64,000 nt of DNA from Nocardioides sp. GTDB lineage: Bacteria; Actinomycetota; Actinomycetes; Propionibacteriales; Nocardioidaceae. The DNA lies in assembly GCA_020636915.1 (NCBI GenBank), contig JACJWV010000016.1, forward strand, positions 62,001 to 126,000. Reading direction: 5' to 3'. Shown piece by piece: positions 49,495-58,145 of this stretch; position 1 is the stretch's first letter, and each line of letters opens with the position of its first letter. The position numbers and the translations under genes are program-made. The notes below the pieces were generated by a model. The model was not told the origin of the DNA and made no database searches. It was given only the letters and a program-made list of their open reading frames with translations.

Positions 49495-50783
49495 GAGAGT
49501 CCCTCCGGGCGGACGACGGCCTCGACGGCGTCCTGGTCGAGGGCGAAGAGCCGGGCGAGCGCGTCCGCGTAGGACACCGCGCCGGTCTCGTTGGCGAGCT
49601 CCTTGACCCGGACGGTCGGCTGGTGCAGCAGCTTGTCGGCGACCCGGCGCACGGCGTGCAGGACCTCGGCGCGGGTGGCGTCGTCGAGGTCGGGGAGACG
49701 CGCCTCGAGCCGCTCCATCTCGGCGTCGACGACCGACGTGGCCATCGACCGGAGGGCGACCACGGTGGGCGTGACGCTCGACTGCCGGCGCGCCGCGAGG
49801 AACGCCGCCACCTCCTGGGACACGATCCGGCGGACCTGCTCGACCTCGCGGCCGGCGTCGGAGTCGCGCAGCTCGTCGGCCAGCTCGGCCAGGTTGACCA
49901 GGGTGACCCCGGGCACCTCCTCGACGGCGGGATCGACGTCGTGGGGCAGGGCGAGGTCGAGGATCACCAGCTCGCGGCCGCTCGAGACCGCCGCCTCGAC
50001 CATCGGCCGGGTGACGATCGTCCCCGTGGCCCCGGTGCAGGAGACGACGACGTCGGCGATCGCGAGCTCGGCCTCCAGGTCGTCGAGGGCGACCGGGCGG
50101 GCGCCGTACTCCGCCGCGAGGCGGTCGGCGTTGCCGGCGGTCCGGTTGGCCACGGTGACGCTGGCCGCGCCGCGGCGAGACGCGGTCGCCGTCGCGAGCC
50201 CCGCCATCGCGCCCGCGCCGAGGACGAGCACCCGGTGGCCGGACAGGTCGCCGACGGCGGCGTGGCTGCGGTCCAGGGCGGCCGTCACCAGCGACGGGGC
50301 GGCCCGGTCGATGTCGGTCTCGGCGCGCGCCCGCTTGCCGACGCGCAGGGCCTGCTGGAACAGCACGTTCAGGGCGGGGCCGACGGTGCCGATCTCCTGC
50401 CCGGAGCTGAGGGCGTCACGGGTCTGGCCGAGGATCTGGCCCTCCCCGAGGGCCATGGAGTCCAGGCCGGCGACGACCTGGAAGAGGTGGGAGACCGCGC
50501 CGTCGTCGTAGTGCACGTAGAGGTGGGGCAGCATCGCCTCGGTCGACTCGCCGGCGCGCTCGACGACCAGCCGCGACACCTCCTCGACGCTGCCGTGGAA
50601 GCGGTCCACCTCGGCGTAGATCTCGAGCCGGTTGCACGTCGCGATCACGGTCGCCTCGGTGACGTGCTCGCAGGCCGCGACGTCGTCGATGAGCTTGTGC
50701 ACCCCGTGCGCGTCGAGCGCGACCCGCTCGAGGAGCGACACCGGCGCGGACTTGTGGGAGATGCCGACGACGAGGACGCTCAT
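49491..50783 (-). CDS. hemA: Glutamyl-tRNA reductase
   Basis: A 430-residue NADPH enzyme that reduces glutamyl-tRNA to glutamate-1-semialdehyde, the first committed heme step. The catalytic cysteine is in VIATCNRLEIYAEVD near residue 50. Further motifs are MALGEGQILGQTRDAL, the Rossmann VLVLGAGAMAGLATATA and VANRTAGNADRLAAEYG. A C-terminal dimerisation helix bundle follows. ATG 50783 overlaps the rex stop by 4 bp, so it is co-regulated with the redox sensor. Confidence 0.95.
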   Translation of the reverse strand: MSVLVVGISHKSAPVSLLERVALDAHGVHKLIDDVAACEHVTEATVIATCNRLEIYAEVDRFHGSVEEVSRLVVERAGESTEAMLPHLYVHYDDGAVSHLFQVVAGLDSMALGEGQILGQTRDALSSGQEIGTVGPALNVLFQQALRVGKRARAETDIDRAAPSLVTAALDRSHAAVGDLSGHRVLVLGAGAMAGLATATASRRGAASVTVANRTAGNADRLAAEYGARPVALDDLEAELAIADVVVSCTGATGTIVTRPMVEAAVSSGRELVILDLALPHDVDPAVEEVPGVTLVNLAELADELRDSDAGREVEQVRRIVSQEVAAFLAARRQSSVTPTVVALRSMATSVVDAEMERLEARLPDLDDATRAEVLHAVRRVADKLLHQPTVRVKELANETGAVSYADALARLFALDQDAVEAVVRPEGLS

Positions 50784-51493
50784 GCGGTCGCCTCCGTCGC
50801 AGTGGCCGGCACTTCGCCGGGCACCTCGGCCCGGCTCGCGCCCTGGGTCTTGCGCTGCTCGTGGTAGGCGAGGATCTGCAGCTCGATCGACAGGTCGACC
50901 TTGCGGATGTCGACCTGGGCCGGGACGGTGAGCACGATCGGCGCGAAGTTGAGGATGCTGGTGATGCCGCAGGCGACCATGCGATCCGCGACGTCCTGGG
51001 CGGCCAGCGCCGGGGTGGCGATCACGCCGATCGCCACCGCGTGCTCGTGGACGATCCGCTCGAGGTGGTCGAAGGGCCGCACGTCGATGCCGGCGACGAC
51101 CTGCTCGTGCCGCGCGGGGTCGGCGTCGAGCAGCGCGACGACCCGGAACCCGCGGCTGCGGAACCCCGAGTAGTTCGCCAGGGCCTGCCCCAGGTTGCCG
51201 ATGCCGACGATGACGACCGGCCAGTCCTGGGTGACCCCGATCTCGCGGGCGATCTGGTAGCGCAGGTAGTCGACGTCGTAGCCGACGCCCCGGGTGCCGT
51301 AGCTGCCCAGGTAGGAGAGGTCCTTGCGGAGCTTCGCGCTGTTGACGCCGGCCGCAGCCGCCAGCTCCTCGCTCGAGCACGTGCCGGTGCCCTGGTCGGA
51401 GAGGGTCGTGAGAGCCCGCAGGTAGACGGGGAGTCGCGCCACGGTGGCCTCGGGGATGTCCCGGGCACTCTCGGGTGAGGTCCGTGCGGTCAC
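50780..51493 (-). CDS. rex: Redox-sensing transcriptional repressor Rex
   Basis: A 237-residue NADH/NAD+-responsive repressor. The N-terminal winged helix (about 15-85) has VNSAKLRKDLSYLGSYGTRG, the Rex recognition region. The Rossmann domain begins VVIVGIGNLGQALANYSG near residue 105, and its C-terminal helix supports dimer swapping. Start GTG 51493 is chosen because it gives the family's normal N-terminus; GGAG lies about 12 nt upstream. Co-transcription with hemA, hemC, hemD and hemB follows the Streptomyces rex-hem arrangement. A site matching its own operator overlaps the promoter. Confidence 0.93.
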   Translation of the reverse strand: MTARTSPESARDIPEATVARLPVYLRALTTLSDQGTGTCSSEELAAAAGVNSAKLRKDLSYLGSYGTRGVGYDVDYLRYQIAREIGVTQDWPVVIVGIGNLGQALANYSGFRSRGFRVVALLDADPARHEQVVAGIDVRPFDHLERIVHEHAVAIGVIATPALAAQDVADRMVACGITSILNFAPIVLTVPAQVDIRKVDLSIELQILAYHEQRKTQGASRAEVPGEVPATATEATA

Positions 51494-51610
51494 TGTCTCT
51501 TGTTCTCCAAGCCGTCCCGCCCGGAGGCGGACTCGTTGGTGCTGGGCCGTCGTCGGGCACGGCGAGGACGATCCCCCTTCAGGGGCCGTCGTGCACCCGG
51601 CGGCGCGATC

Positions 51611-51640
51611 ACTGTAGGAGTTTGTGAACGCGAGAACAAA
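51611..51640 (-). promoter_or_regulatory. rex promoter overlapped by a Rex-like operator
   Basis: On the minus strand TTGTTC (51639-51634), a 17-bp spacer and TACAGT (51616-51611) form a promoter. The imperfect palindrome TTTGTGAACGCGAGAACAAA (51621-51640) covers the -35 and spacer, matching Rex sites of the TTGTGAAC...TTCACAA type in the left half and in the outer part of the right half. Autorepression is the likely meaning. Confidence 0.6.
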
Positions 51641-51840
51641 CCGGCGGGGGCGCGGTCGGCCGGGCTCGCTAGCACATGTGAGATGAGCCACGCGCAGAGG
51701 GGTCACTCGGATGCGGCTGCGCGCACCGCGTGAGGCGAGCGGCCCGGGACGTCATCACATCCGAGCAACCGCCACCAGAGCAACCGTCGGCACGATGCTG
51801 GTGACGTCCCGCGCCGGCGGTCAGCGGGGCTCGGCCGGGC
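51641..51840. other. Intergenic stretch with nested inverted repeats
   Basis: The rex-to-glutaredoxin gap (51494-51840, 347 bp) has no credible gene. Besides the rex promoter it holds CTCGGATG/CATCCGAG (51706-51713, 51758-51765) and GGGACGTCA/TGACGTCCC (51746-51754, 51802-51810). These might terminate the glutaredoxin transcript. I see nothing else. Confidence 0.4.
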
Positions 51841-52089
51841 TCACCCCTGCGGGCGACCGAGGGCGGCGCGCAGCCGCTGCTCGTCGACGCGCCAGAAGTC
51901 GTGCTGGCGCCCGTCGACGAAGGTCACCGGGATCTCCTCGCCGAACCGCTCCAGCAGCTGCGCGTCGTCGTCGATCGAGACCTCGTCGTACTCCTCCCCC
52001 AGCTCGGTGCACACCCGCGCGACCACGGCCCGGGCGTCGTCGCACAGGTGGCAGCCCGGGCGGGAGTAGAGGGTGACCCTGGCGCTCAT
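51841..52089 (-). CDS. Glutaredoxin-like (DUF836) protein
   Basis: An 82-residue thioredoxin-fold protein with the redox motif RPGCHLCDDA near residue 10 and a cis-Pro in EEIPVTFVDGR near 53. It matches the DUF836 family, of which M. tuberculosis Rv0508, next to hemA, is a member as I recall. The electron donor and target are unknown. ATG 52089 starts 4 bp after the ligase stop, so both are probably on one transcript. Confidence 0.88.
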   Translation of the reverse strand: MSARVTLYSRPGCHLCDDARAVVARVCTELGEEYDEVSIDDDAQLLERFGEEIPVTFVDGRQHDFWRVDEQRLRAALGRPQG

Positions 52090-52093
52090 CGGC

Positions 52094-53629
52094 TCACTCG
52101 ATCAGCCCGAGGGTACGGCGCCGCTCGATGCCACGGAGCCGGCCCTTCTGGACCTTGCCGGTGACGGTCTTCGGCAGCTCCTCGACCACCTCGACCCGGG
52201 ACGGGCGCTTGAACCGCGCCAGGCGACGGGCGCAGTGCTCGTGCACGGCCTCGACGAGCGCCGCCGGGTCGCCGGCCGTGGAGTCGGCGCGCACGTACGC
52301 GACCACGGCCTCGCCCGTGCGCGGGTCCTCTACGCCGATCACGCCGACGTCGGACACCCCCGGGACCTCGGCGACGACGTCCTCGACCTCCGTCGGGTAG
52401 ACGTTGAAGCCGGAGACGATGACCAGCTCCTTGAGACGGTCGACCAGGAACAGGTCGCCGTCGTGGTCGAGGAACCCGACGTCACCGGTCGACCACCAGC
52501 CCTCGGGGTCGGGTCCGCCGGACCCGTCGGGCCAGTAGCCGCTGAACAGGTTCGCGCCCCGGACCTGGATCTGACCGGCGTCCTCGCCCTCGGGCGGGCG
52601 CCCGTCCTCGTCGACCAGTCGCAGCTCGACGCCCGGGAGGGCCGCTCCCACCGACCCCGGCGCGGGGGCCGCGCTGCACAGGGTGCTGGTCACGACGGGC
52701 GCCGCCTCGGTGAGGCCGTAGCCCTGCTGGACCGGGATGCCGGTCCGGGCGGTGAACCGCTCGGCCACCTCCGCCGAGAGCGGGGCCGACCCCGAGAGGA
52801 CCACGCGCACCGACTGCAACCGGTCGACGAGGTCGGGCTCGTCCTCCCAGTACGCGAAGACGGGCGGGGCAACCGGGAGAACCGTGCACCGCTCGGCGTC
52901 GATCACCTCCAGCGTCCCGTCGGGGTCGAACCGCTCGACCAGGACCAGGCGCGCCCGGTGCCGCAGCACGCTGCCCAGGACGGCGTTGAGTCCGTAAACG
53001 TGGAACATCGGCAGCACCGCCAGCACCACGTCGTCGCCGCGGATCATCGGCGGCTCCACCTGCGCGACCTGGTCGACGTTCGCCAGCAGCGCCCGGTGCG
53101 TGAGCATCGCCGCACGTGGTCGGCCGGAGGTGCCGCTGGTGTAGAGCAGCGCCGCGAGCTTCTCCGGGTCCTGCAGCAGCGGCACCGGCCGGCCCGGCGC
53201 GGCCCGCAGCTCGTCGTACGACGGCTCACCCACCACGACGACCCGCGGCGGCCCCGGGAGCGTCGCGGCGGCCGCCCGCACGGCCGCGGCGGTGTCCGCG
53301 TCGGCCACCGCGATCCGCGAGCCGGAGTCCTCGAGCATCCGGGCGAGCTCGTCGACCGTCGAGCGGGGGTTCACCGGCACCGCGACCGCCTGCGCTCGCA
53401 GCACGCCGAGGTACGTCGTCACGAACTCGAGCCGGTTGCCGATCGCCACGAGCACGCGCTGGGCGCCGACCACGCCGGCAAGTCCCAGTCCGGTCGCGAC
53501 CCGGCCCACCTCGTCGTCGAGCTCGGCCCAGGTGAGCCGGCGGCCGGCCGCCTCGACGACCGCGACCCGGTCCGGCTCCTCGGCGGCAGCGGCTGACGCC
53601 AGCTCCGCGACGTCGCGCACTCCGGACAT
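52094..53629 (-). CDS. AMP-dependent acyl-CoA synthetase/ligase
   Basis: A 511-residue adenylate-forming ligase. Core motifs: [20 protein letters not shown] near residue 158, [11 protein letters not shown] near 297, [12 protein letters not shown] near 377, [16 protein letters not shown] near 398, and the catalytic lysine in [16 protein letters not shown] near 490. This profile fits a long- or medium-chain fatty acid or aryl acid CoA ligase; the substrate cannot be read. ATG 53629 diverges from a HAD gene. Confidence 0.88.
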   Translation of the reverse strand: MSGVRDVAELASAAAAEEPDRVAVVEAAGRRLTWAELDDEVGRVATGLGLAGVVGAQRVLVAIGNRLEFVTTYLGVLRAQAVAVPVNPRSTVDELARMLEDSGSRIAVADADTAAAVRAAAATLPGPPRVVVVGEPSYDELRAAPGRPVPLLQDPEKLAALLYTSGTSGRPRAAMLTHRALLANVDQVAQVEPPMIRGDDVVLAVLPMFHVYGLNAVLGSVLRHRARLVLVERFDPDGTLEVIDAERCTVLPVAPPVFAYWEDEPDLVDRLQSVRVVLSGSAPLSAEVAERFTARTGIPVQQGYGLTEAAPVVTSTLCSAAPAPGSVGAALPGVELRLVDEDGRPPEGEDAGQIQVRGANLFSGYWPDGSGGPDPEGWWSTGDVGFLDHDGDLFLVDRLKELVIVSGFNVYPTEVEDVVAEVPGVSDVGVIGVEDPRTGEAVVAYVRADSTAGDPAALVEAVHEHCARRLARFKRPSRVEVVEELPKTVTGKVQKGRLRGIERRRTLGLIE

Positions 53630-53671
53630 GGGCCGATCCTTCCACAGCGCGGGCAAGGGCCCGGGCGCCGC

Positions 53672-53684
53672 TACGCTCGGCGTC
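53672..53684 (+). promoter_or_regulatory. Leaderless -10 of the HAD gene
   Basis: TACGCT (53672-53677), 7 nt, then GTG 53685. Confidence 0.45.
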
Positions 53685-54563
53685 GTGACCGAGAAGCGTC
53701 CGCGCCCGCGCAACCTCCAGGTGCGGTCCGTGCTGGCCGGCGAGGCCGCGGCGGCGGCCGCGGAGGTCGAGTCGGCGCTCACCCCGCCCACCGACGCGTC
53801 GGCGGCGGCGTTCTTCGACGTCGACAACACCGTGATGCAGGGAGCGAGCATCTTCCACCTCGCGCGCGGGCTGCACCGGCGCAAGTTCTTCACTACCCGG
53901 GAGATCCTGGGTGCCGCGTGGAAGCAGGCCTACTTCCGCGTGGTGGGGGTGGAGGACCCCGACCACGTCGCCGGCGCCCGCGCGTCGGCGCTGGGGTTCA
54001 TCGCCGGCCACACCGTCACCGAGCTGCAGGACCTGGGTGAGGAGATCTTCGAGGAGGCGATGGCCGACCGGATCTGGCCGGGCACGCGCGCCCTCGCGCA
54101 GCTGCACCTCGACGAGGGCCAGCGGGTCTGGCTGGTGACCGCCGCCCCGATCGAGATCGCCCAGATCATCGCGCGCCGGCTCGGCCTGACCGGGGCGCTC
54201 GGGACCGTCGCGGAGCATGTCGACGGCGTCTACACCGGTCAGCTGGTCGGCGACCTGCTCCACGGACCCGCCAAGGGCGAGGCCGTGCGGGCGCTCGCCG
54301 AGCGCGAGGGACTCGACCTGCGCCGCTGCTCGGCGTACTCCGACTCCTACAACGACCTGCCGATGCTCTCGATGGTCGGCGACCCGTGCGCGATCAACCC
54401 GGACGCCCGGCTGCGGGCCCACGCCCGTGAGCAGGGCTGGCGGATCCGCGACTACCGGACCGGTCGCAAGGCGCTCCGCGCCGGGGCCGTCGTGGGCGCT
54501 GCGGCCGGCGCGCTGACCGGCGCGGTGGCCGCGGGCGTCGCCGTCCGGGGAAAGCGGCACTGA
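53685..54563 (+). CDS. HAD-IB family hydrolase (SerB-like)
   Basis: A 292-residue phosphatase. HAD motif I is [15 protein letters not shown] near residue 46 (DxDxT/N type), motif II is [13 protein letters not shown] near 150, and motif IV is [16 protein letters not shown] near 223. This is the SerB1 group, and M. tuberculosis serB1 (Rv0505c) is in the same neighbourhood as I recall. A C-terminal hydrophobic helix ([20 protein letters not shown]) could anchor it to the membrane, suggesting a lipid or phospho-metabolite substrate rather than phosphoserine. Confidence 0.87.
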   Translation: MTEKRPRPRNLQVRSVLAGEAAAAAAEVESALTPPTDASAAAFFDVDNTVMQGASIFHLARGLHRRKFFTTREILGAAWKQAYFRVVGVEDPDHVAGARASALGFIAGHTVTELQDLGEEIFEEAMADRIWPGTRALAQLHLDEGQRVWLVTAAPIEIAQIIARRLGLTGALGTVAEHVDGVYTGQLVGDLLHGPAKGEAVRALAEREGLDLRRCSAYSDSYNDLPMLSMVGDPCAINPDARLRAHAREQGWRIRDYRTGRKALRAGAVVGAAAGALTGAVAAGVAVRGKRH

Positions 54564-54641
54564 TCGTCCGGTTCCCATAGGAGTAACTCCCGTTTACGAT
54601 GGGCAAGGCTTCGGGGGAAGCTTCTTGGGAGGATGCGATCC

Positions 54642-55406
54642 ATGTCGTGGGAGGACAGCGACGTCGCGCGCGGGCTCGGGACCCTGCGTCGGCTCGTCGC
54701 CCAGCTGCTCCTGTGTGAGCACCCCGGGTACGCCGGGTTCCCCGGCATGCTCGCGACCGAGGCGGTCGCCGGCGGCCGGACGAGCGCGGGCACCGGCAGC
54801 GGCGGTGGGTACGACGACGCCGACCTCGCCACCTCCTCCGAGGAGGACGAGGCCGACCGCTCGCGCCTGATCGCGCTGGTCGAGCTGGCCCGCGGCGGCG
54901 ACGCCGACGCCTTCGGGATGCTCTACGACCACTACCAGCCCTCGGTCTACCGCTTCCTCTTCTACCGCACCCGCTCCAGCACGCTGGCCGAGGACCTCAC
55001 CTCGGAGACCTTCTTCCGGGCGCTGCGGAGCATGAACAACTTCCGCTGGCAGGGCAAGGACTTCGGCGCCTGGCTGATGACGATCGCCCGCAACCTGGCG
55101 ACGGACCACTTCAAGGCCGGCCGCACCCGCCTGGAGCTCACGACCGAGGACATGGCGCTCCACGACGACGCCACCGACGGACCCGAGTCGGCCGTCCTCG
55201 CCGGCCTCACCAACGAGATCCTGCTCCAGGCCCTCACCGAGCTCCCGCCGGAGCAGCGCGACTGCCTGGTGATGCGCTTCCTCCAGGGCATGAGCATCGC
55301 CGAGACCGCCGAGGTGCTCGGCCGGTCCGACGGCGCCGTGAAGCAGCTCCAGCTCCGCGGGGTTCGCAACCTCGCCAAGCTGATGCCGGAAGGGATCCGG
55401 GACTGA
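54642..55406 (+). CDS. ECF sigma factor, BldN family
   Basis: A 254-residue sigma factor. After a variable 80-residue N-terminus, region 2 (about 85-160) reads FGMLYDHYQPSVYRFLFYR, LAEDLTSETFFRALRSM and WQGKDFGAWLMTIARNLATD. Region 4 (about 185-250) reads LPPEQRDCLVMRFLQGMSIA and ETAEVLGRSDGAVKQLQ. These blocks closely match Streptomyces BldN as I remember it. GGGAGG (54627-54632) directly abuts a first ATG, so I use the ATG at 54642 with 9-nt spacing. The next gene is the probable anti-sigma factor. Confidence 0.88.
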   Translation: MSWEDSDVARGLGTLRRLVAQLLLCEHPGYAGFPGMLATEAVAGGRTSAGTGSGGGYDDADLATSSEEDEADRSRLIALVELARGGDADAFGMLYDHYQPSVYRFLFYRTRSSTLAEDLTSETFFRALRSMNNFRWQGKDFGAWLMTIARNLATDHFKAGRTRLELTTEDMALHDDATDGPESAVLAGLTNEILLQALTELPPEQRDCLVMRFLQGMSIAETAEVLGRSDGAVKQLQLRGVRNLAKLMPEGIRD

Positions 55407-55449
55407 TGCGCCGGCATCACGAAATCGTTTACGCAACCGCCGCGCCGGC

Positions 55450-55478
55450 CGTAACTCCGTCGCCTCACCGGTCGTTGA
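55450..55478 (+). promoter_or_regulatory. Sigma-BldN-like promoter of the anti-sigma gene
   Basis: CGTAAC (55450-55455), a 17-bp spacer, then CGTTGA (55473-55478), ending 7 bp before ATG 55486. I recall the Streptomyces BldN consensus as CGTAAC/CGTTGA with about 16 bp between. This suggests the sigma factor drives its own anti-sigma factor. Confidence 0.55.
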
Positions 55479-55485
55479 GGTGGAC

Positions 55486-56628
55486 ATGACGTGGGGGTTC
55501 CCGGCGCAGCGTCGCGCCGACGACTTCGAAGCGCTCGTCGAGTCCGGCTCGGCGGGCTCGACCGCGACCCGTGACACCGAGCTGCTCGAGCTGGTCGGTG
55601 CCCTGCGCACGATGCCACCGGTGACCGCGCGTCCCGAGTTCGTGTCCGACCTGCGCGCGGCCCTGATGGCCGAGGCAGAGACCGCGCTGGCCCCCGCCGA
55701 CGTCTCCCGGCTCCAGCTGCCCGCGCGCCGCCCGACCCGGGAGCGCCGCCTCGCCGCCGTCGTCGGCGGGCTCGCCGTCGTCGGCGTCACCACTGGCGTC
55801 GCGGTCGCCTCCCAGGGCGCCCTGCCGGGCGACGCCCTCTACCCCGTCAAGCGGGCGATCGAGAGCGCCCACACCGGCCTGTCGGTCGGCGAGGGCGGCA
55901 AGGGCTCGACGATGCTGGCGAACGCCTCGGACCGCCTCGACGAGGCCGACGCGCTCGCGCGCCAGGACCACTTCGGCGACGACGTCCGGATCGCCGACAC
56001 CCTGAGCACCTTCACCGACCAGGCGACCGAGGCCTCCGACCTGCTGCTGGCCGATTACGCCCACCACGGCAACGCCTCCTCGATCGCCGAGCTGCGCGAC
56101 TTCTCCTCCTCCAGCCTCGACCAGCTCGCCGCGCTCGAGCCGCTGGTGCCGCCCGCTGCCCGCGACGAGCTGATCCGCGCCGCGCGCACCCTGCAGACCA
56201 TCGACGCCGAGGCGGCGCAGCGGTGCCCCCAGTGCGGCGGTACGCCGATCGAGACGATCCCGCCGGTCCTCGCCTCCGCCGCGGAGACCATCGTCGTGCC
56301 GGTCGCCCCCAAGCCGACCGTCGAGCCCGCCCGCGGCCCGAGCAAGCACCGCCACGACGGCGGTAAGCCGCACCTGCCGGACGTCGACCCCGGCGACATC
56401 GGGCCCGGCAGCGTCACCGACCCCGGGTCCGCGCCGTCCTCGGGGCCCTCGGGCTCCAGCGACCCGGTCCAGACCCTGACGCAGGGGCTGACCGAGGCCC
56501 TCACCGGCGGCGGCTCCACCTCGGGCCCGAGCCCCTCGCCGTCGGTCCCGAGCGTCGGCGACGTCGTGGACGGGGTCGGCCAGATCCTCGGCAGCGTCAT
56601 CGACCCCCTCACCGGCCAGCAGCAGTAG
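55486..56628 (+). CDS. DUF5667 membrane protein, putative anti-sigma factor (RsbN-like)
   Basis: A 380-residue protein. The cytoplasmic N-terminus (about 1-85; ADDFEALVESG, ALRTMPPVTARPEFVSDLR) resembles anti-sigma segments. One membrane helix follows (about 88-108, LAAVVGGLAVVGVTTGVAVA). The extracellular part starts with the DUF5667 signature ALPGDALYPVKRAIE, then a helical region, a CPQCGG pair and a Pro/Ser/Gly-rich tail. In Streptomyces, RsbN sits after bldN with this layout. ATG 55486 has GAGG 5 nt upstream; a GTG at 55480 would overlap that site. Confidence 0.82.
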   Translation: MTWGFPAQRRADDFEALVESGSAGSTATRDTELLELVGALRTMPPVTARPEFVSDLRAALMAEAETALAPADVSRLQLPARRPTRERRLAAVVGGLAVVGVTTGVAVASQGALPGDALYPVKRAIESAHTGLSVGEGGKGSTMLANASDRLDEADALARQDHFGDDVRIADTLSTFTDQATEASDLLLADYAHHGNASSIAELRDFSSSSLDQLAALEPLVPPAARDELIRAARTLQTIDAEAAQRCPQCGGTPIETIPPVLASAAETIVVPVAPKPTVEPARGPSKHRHDGGKPHLPDVDPGDIGPGSVTDPGSAPSSGPSGSSDPVQTLTQGLTEALTGGGSTSGPSPSPSVPSVGDVVDGVGQILGSVIDPLTGQQQ

Positions 56629-56680
56629 GTCCGCCCGGCCCCGCCCTCCGGCGGCCCCCGGTTCGCAGCGGCTCCGTCGT

Positions 56681-56870
56681 GACGTCGTACGACCCGGCTG
56701 CCGGAGCGACCGCACCGCATGACGTCCGGCGCCCGACCCACGCGACGTCGTACGACGTGGTTGCCAGCGCGACCGCACCGCATGACGTCCTGGCGCCCGA
56801 CCCACGCGACGTCGGACGACGTGGTTGCCAGCGCGACCGCACCGCATGACGTCCTGGCGCGTGAGGGCGC
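56681..56870. repeat. Family B tandem repeat, 63-64-bp period, three copies
   Basis: GACGTCGTACGAC (56681), GACGTCGTACGAC (56744) and GACGTCGGACGAC (56808) are spaced 63 and 64 bp. Between them the block GCGACCGCACCGCATGACGT is shared by all copies. The same period and core occur at 25927-26052. It lies in the tail-to-tail gap between the DUF5667 and acyltransferase genes (56629-56975, 347 bp, no gene). Confidence 0.87.
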
Positions 56871-56878
56871 GCTCACCC

Positions 56879-56952
56879 GGGACGACGAAGTACGCGGCGG
56901 GACGACGAACTTTCGTCGTCCCGGCTCGGGTTTCGTCGGCCGGCCGACGAAA
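56879..56952. repeat. Family C composite palindromic element, second copy
   Basis: CGGGACGACGAA and TTCGTCGTCCCG flank CT (56898-56923), followed by a perfect 22-bp palindrome TTTCGTCGGCCGGCCGACGA plus AA (56931-56952). A half-copy precedes at 56879. Order, spacing and the joining GGCTCGGG-like linker match 38148-38201. Confidence 0.88.
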
Positions 56953-56975
56953 CTCGCCAGCGCCGCCGCCCGAGG

Positions 56976-58145
56976 TCAGCGGAAGACGGACTGGCGCTGC
57001 ATGAGCAGCGTGTAGAGGGTCTGCTGGACCGTCTCGCGCACCTGGTCGGTGACGTTGAAGACCAGCATCGGGTCGTCCGCGGCGCCCTCGTCGAACTCGT
57101 CGGTGCGGATCGGCTCGCCGAACTCCAGCAGCCACTTCGAGGGCAGCGGAACGAGCCCGAGCGGGCCGAGCAGCGGGAAGAACGGGGTGATCGGGATGTA
57201 GGGCAGCCCGAGCAGCCTCGCCAGCGAGGGCACGTTGCCGACGAGGGGGTAGATCTCCTCGGCACCGACCACCGACAGCGGGACGATCGGGACCCCGGCC
57301 CGCACGGCCGCCGACACGAACCCGCCGCGACCGAACCGCTGGAGCTTGTATCGCTGGGAGTAGGGCTTGCCGATGCCCTTGAAGCCCTCGGGCCAGACAC
57401 CGACGAGCTCGCCGCCGCGCAGCATCCGCTCCGCGTCCTCGTTGCAGGCCAGGGTCGCGCCGCTCTTGCGCGCGACCGCGCCGACGACCGGCAGGCGGAA
57501 CACCAGGTCGGCGCCCAGCGGTCGCAGGAACCGCCCGGTGGTGTCGTGGATCGACACCATCGTCATCAGCCCGTCGACGGGGATCGTCCCGGAGTGGTTG
57601 GAGACGACGAGGGCACCGCCGTCGGCCGGGATGTTCTCGGCACCGCGGACCTCGACGCGGAACCACTTGTCCGCGATCGGGCGCAGCGAGGCCATCAGGA
57701 ACCGCTCGGTGACCTCGCGGTCGAAGCCGTACTCGTCGACCTCGTAGTCACCGGTGACGCGGCGGCGCAGGAACGCAAGGAACCGGGCCAGCTGCAGCTC
57801 CCACTCGTCGCCGAACACCTCGCGGGCGCCGTGCTGGAGGGCCGCCAGCCAGTCCGAGGCCGGGATCCCGCCGCGCGGCTCGCGGTCCGCGGTCACCACG
57901 GGAGGCCGGTCGCCGGCGGTCGGCGCCGGGTCGGCGTCGCCGGCCGGCGGACGCGCACCACCGCCGCCGGGCGCCTTCTCGGTGCCCTGACGGCCAGGGC
58001 CGCCGGAACGCGCGCCGCCGGGACGGGAACCTCCGGATCGACCACTGCCGGCCAGGCCACGCGCGGCCGAGGACGGCTGCTGGGTGCCCGTGCCACGACC
58101 GGGGCGGCCCCGGGTCCCGATCGGGATGATCTCGGCGTCACCCAC
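56976..58145 (-). CDS. Lysophospholipid acyltransferase family protein
   Basis: A 389-residue PlsC-like acyltransferase. The first ~95 residues are a disordered Gly/Arg/Pro-rich region, after which the catalytic domain begins. VVSNHSGTIPVDGL near residue 185 gives the HxxxxxD-type catalytic motif, and VWPEGFKGIGKPYS near 250 is the substrate-binding block. I choose GTG 58145, not 58154, because GGAGG lies 8 nt upstream of it; it overlaps the epimerase stop by 8 bp. The pairing matches M. tuberculosis Rv0501-Rv0502, as I recall. Confidence 0.87.
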   Translation of the reverse strand: MGDAEIIPIGTRGRPGRGTGTQQPSSAARGLAGSGRSGGSRPGGARSGGPGRQGTEKAPGGGGARPPAGDADPAPTAGDRPPVVTADREPRGGIPASDWLAALQHGAREVFGDEWELQLARFLAFLRRRVTGDYEVDEYGFDREVTERFLMASLRPIADKWFRVEVRGAENIPADGGALVVSNHSGTIPVDGLMTMVSIHDTTGRFLRPLGADLVFRLPVVGAVARKSGATLACNEDAERMLRGGELVGVWPEGFKGIGKPYSQRYKLQRFGRGGFVSAAVRAGVPIVPLSVVGAEEIYPLVGNVPSLARLLGLPYIPITPFFPLLGPLGLVPLPSKWLLEFGEPIRTDEFDEGAADDPMLVFNVTDQVRETVQQTLYTLLMQRQSVFR

